In this document: piece by piece, positions 5,703 through 5,969 of the stretch
How the letters are laid out: each line of letters opens with the position of its first letter
Numbering within the stretch: the stretch's first letter is position 1
NCBI GenBank assembly: GCA_013215905.1
Contig: JABSQI010000116.1
Location: 1 to 5,969, forward strand
Source: Legionellales bacterium
GTDB taxonomy: Bacteria; Pseudomonadota; Gammaproteobacteria; PIVX01
Length of the DNA stretch: 5,969 nucleotides
Direction of reading: 5' to 3'
Notes under the pieces: model-generated
Seen by the model: only the letters and a program-made list of their open reading frames with translations
Told to the model about the DNA's origin: nothing
Databases searched by the model: none
Program-made: the position numbers and the translations under genes

Positions 5703-5969
5703 TTAGCAAATTTTAAAACTATTGGGCATACCAATCCTAGTCATTTTATTTAAGATCCCAGAACCGAGTATAGCTTCATTTTGTTGTCTAGAAAACTCTT
5801 TAGCATGAAGTGTATTTCCTAAAATTCTTTTATATCGTTGAATAGATAATTCAGAATTATTACGCTTTCCATAATCTCTAGCCCTTTGCCAATTCATCCT
5901 ACCAAAAGTTTTAATTTCTTGTAAATTTCTATTTCTCTGTGGATGAGCTTCTTTATTGTAAACAGCAAC
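5703..5969 (-). CDS. IS903-subgroup (IS5 family) DDE transposase, C-terminal part
   Basis: The minus-strand frame is open from the window edge to a TAA at 5705-5703, giving the last 88 residues of a longer protein. The segment Y-x2-R-x3-E-x6-K (YGKRNNSELSIQRYK, visible residues 33-47, Tyr33, Arg36, Glu40, Lys47) is the signature around the catalytic glutamate of IS4/IS5-type transposases. The ending LNKMTRIGMPNS matches IS903-type transposases, which finish with a similar LNKMT..GMP..S tail. The protein cuts and joins the ends of its own element. A methionine at 5897 is internal, since the reading frame upstream of it (VAVYNKEAHPQRNRNLQEIK) is clearly coding. The visible part has no frameshift, so the transposase may be intact to the right. 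Its stop codon overlaps the chance stop of the interrupted glycosyltransferase frame. Confidence 0.85.
   Translation of the reverse strand, partial: VAVYNKEAHPQRNRNLQEIKTFGRMNWQRARDYGKRNNSELSIQRYKRILGNTLHAKEFSRQQNEAILGSGILNKMTRIGMPNSFKIC

Larger units (their letters stand above)
5660..5969 (-). mobile_element. IS5-family (IS903 subgroup) insertion sequence, right-edge partial
   Basis: The element contains the 3' part of an IS903-type transposase gene, and its outer end is proposed at 5660. There GGCTTTGTTTCC closely resembles the IS903 terminal repeat, which starts GGCTTTGTTG. This end lies 43 bases beyond the transposase stop, a sensible distance. The glycosyltransferase reading frame stops making sense at the same point. 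Only this end is in the window, so intactness, the other repeat and the target duplication cannot be judged. The 9 bases at 5651-5659 (ACTCTGAAT) would be one copy of the target duplication. Confidence 0.6.

Noticed and set aside
5509..5706. Separate 65-residue plus-strand membrane protein
   Set aside because: It is the tail of the broken glycosyltransferase frame after the TGA at 5503, and its last residues are encoded by the insertion sequence end.

Overview
The window is strongly A+T-rich by eye and carries two disrupted genes, an unassigned coding fragment and one end of an insertion sequence. This suggests a host-associated or genome-reducing bacterium. The WecE-like transaminase, the ArnE-like flippase subunit and the IS903-type transposase point loosely to Proteobacteria (a low-GC gammaproteobacterium or a rickettsia-like lineage). 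The sequence alone does not fix the taxon.

Layout: nearly everything up to about 5100 is read on the minus strand, from right to left. In transcription order it holds: an orphan C-terminal fragment of a membrane protein (5095-4931); a four-helix ArnE/EamA-like flippase subunit (4837-4469); a full-length wecE/rffA-type sugar transaminase broken by one in-frame TGA (4476-3349); a gene-poor stretch with a perfect 25-bp inverted repeat (3070-3014); an intact phytanoyl-CoA-dioxygenase-like Fe(II)/2-oxoglutarate oxygenase (2986-2147); an intact aldo/keto reductase (2057-1131); a spacer with a good sigma70-type promoter; and a PAP2-type membrane phosphatase running off the left edge (776 to beyond 1).

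The right end is different. A plus-strand relic of a GT39/ArnT-type membrane glycosyltransferase (5137-5659) has several stops and frame shifts. It is cut off by the end of an IS5-family, IS903-subgroup element (5660 to beyond 5969), whose transposase reads inward on the minus strand.

How the genes may have worked together (inference): a DegT/WecE aminosugar transaminase, an ArnE-like lipid-sugar flippase subunit, a lipid-linked-sugar glycosyltransferase and a PAP2 phosphatase resemble a locus for making, flipping and transferring a modified sugar to the cell envelope. The sugar-synthesis and transfer steps look dead or dying. The dioxygenase, reductase, flippase-like and phosphatase genes still have open frames. 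I see no RNA genes, CRISPR array or clearly new system. The points most worth checking are the single TGA in wecE, the long perfect palindrome before the dioxygenase, and the unusual PAP2 protein.
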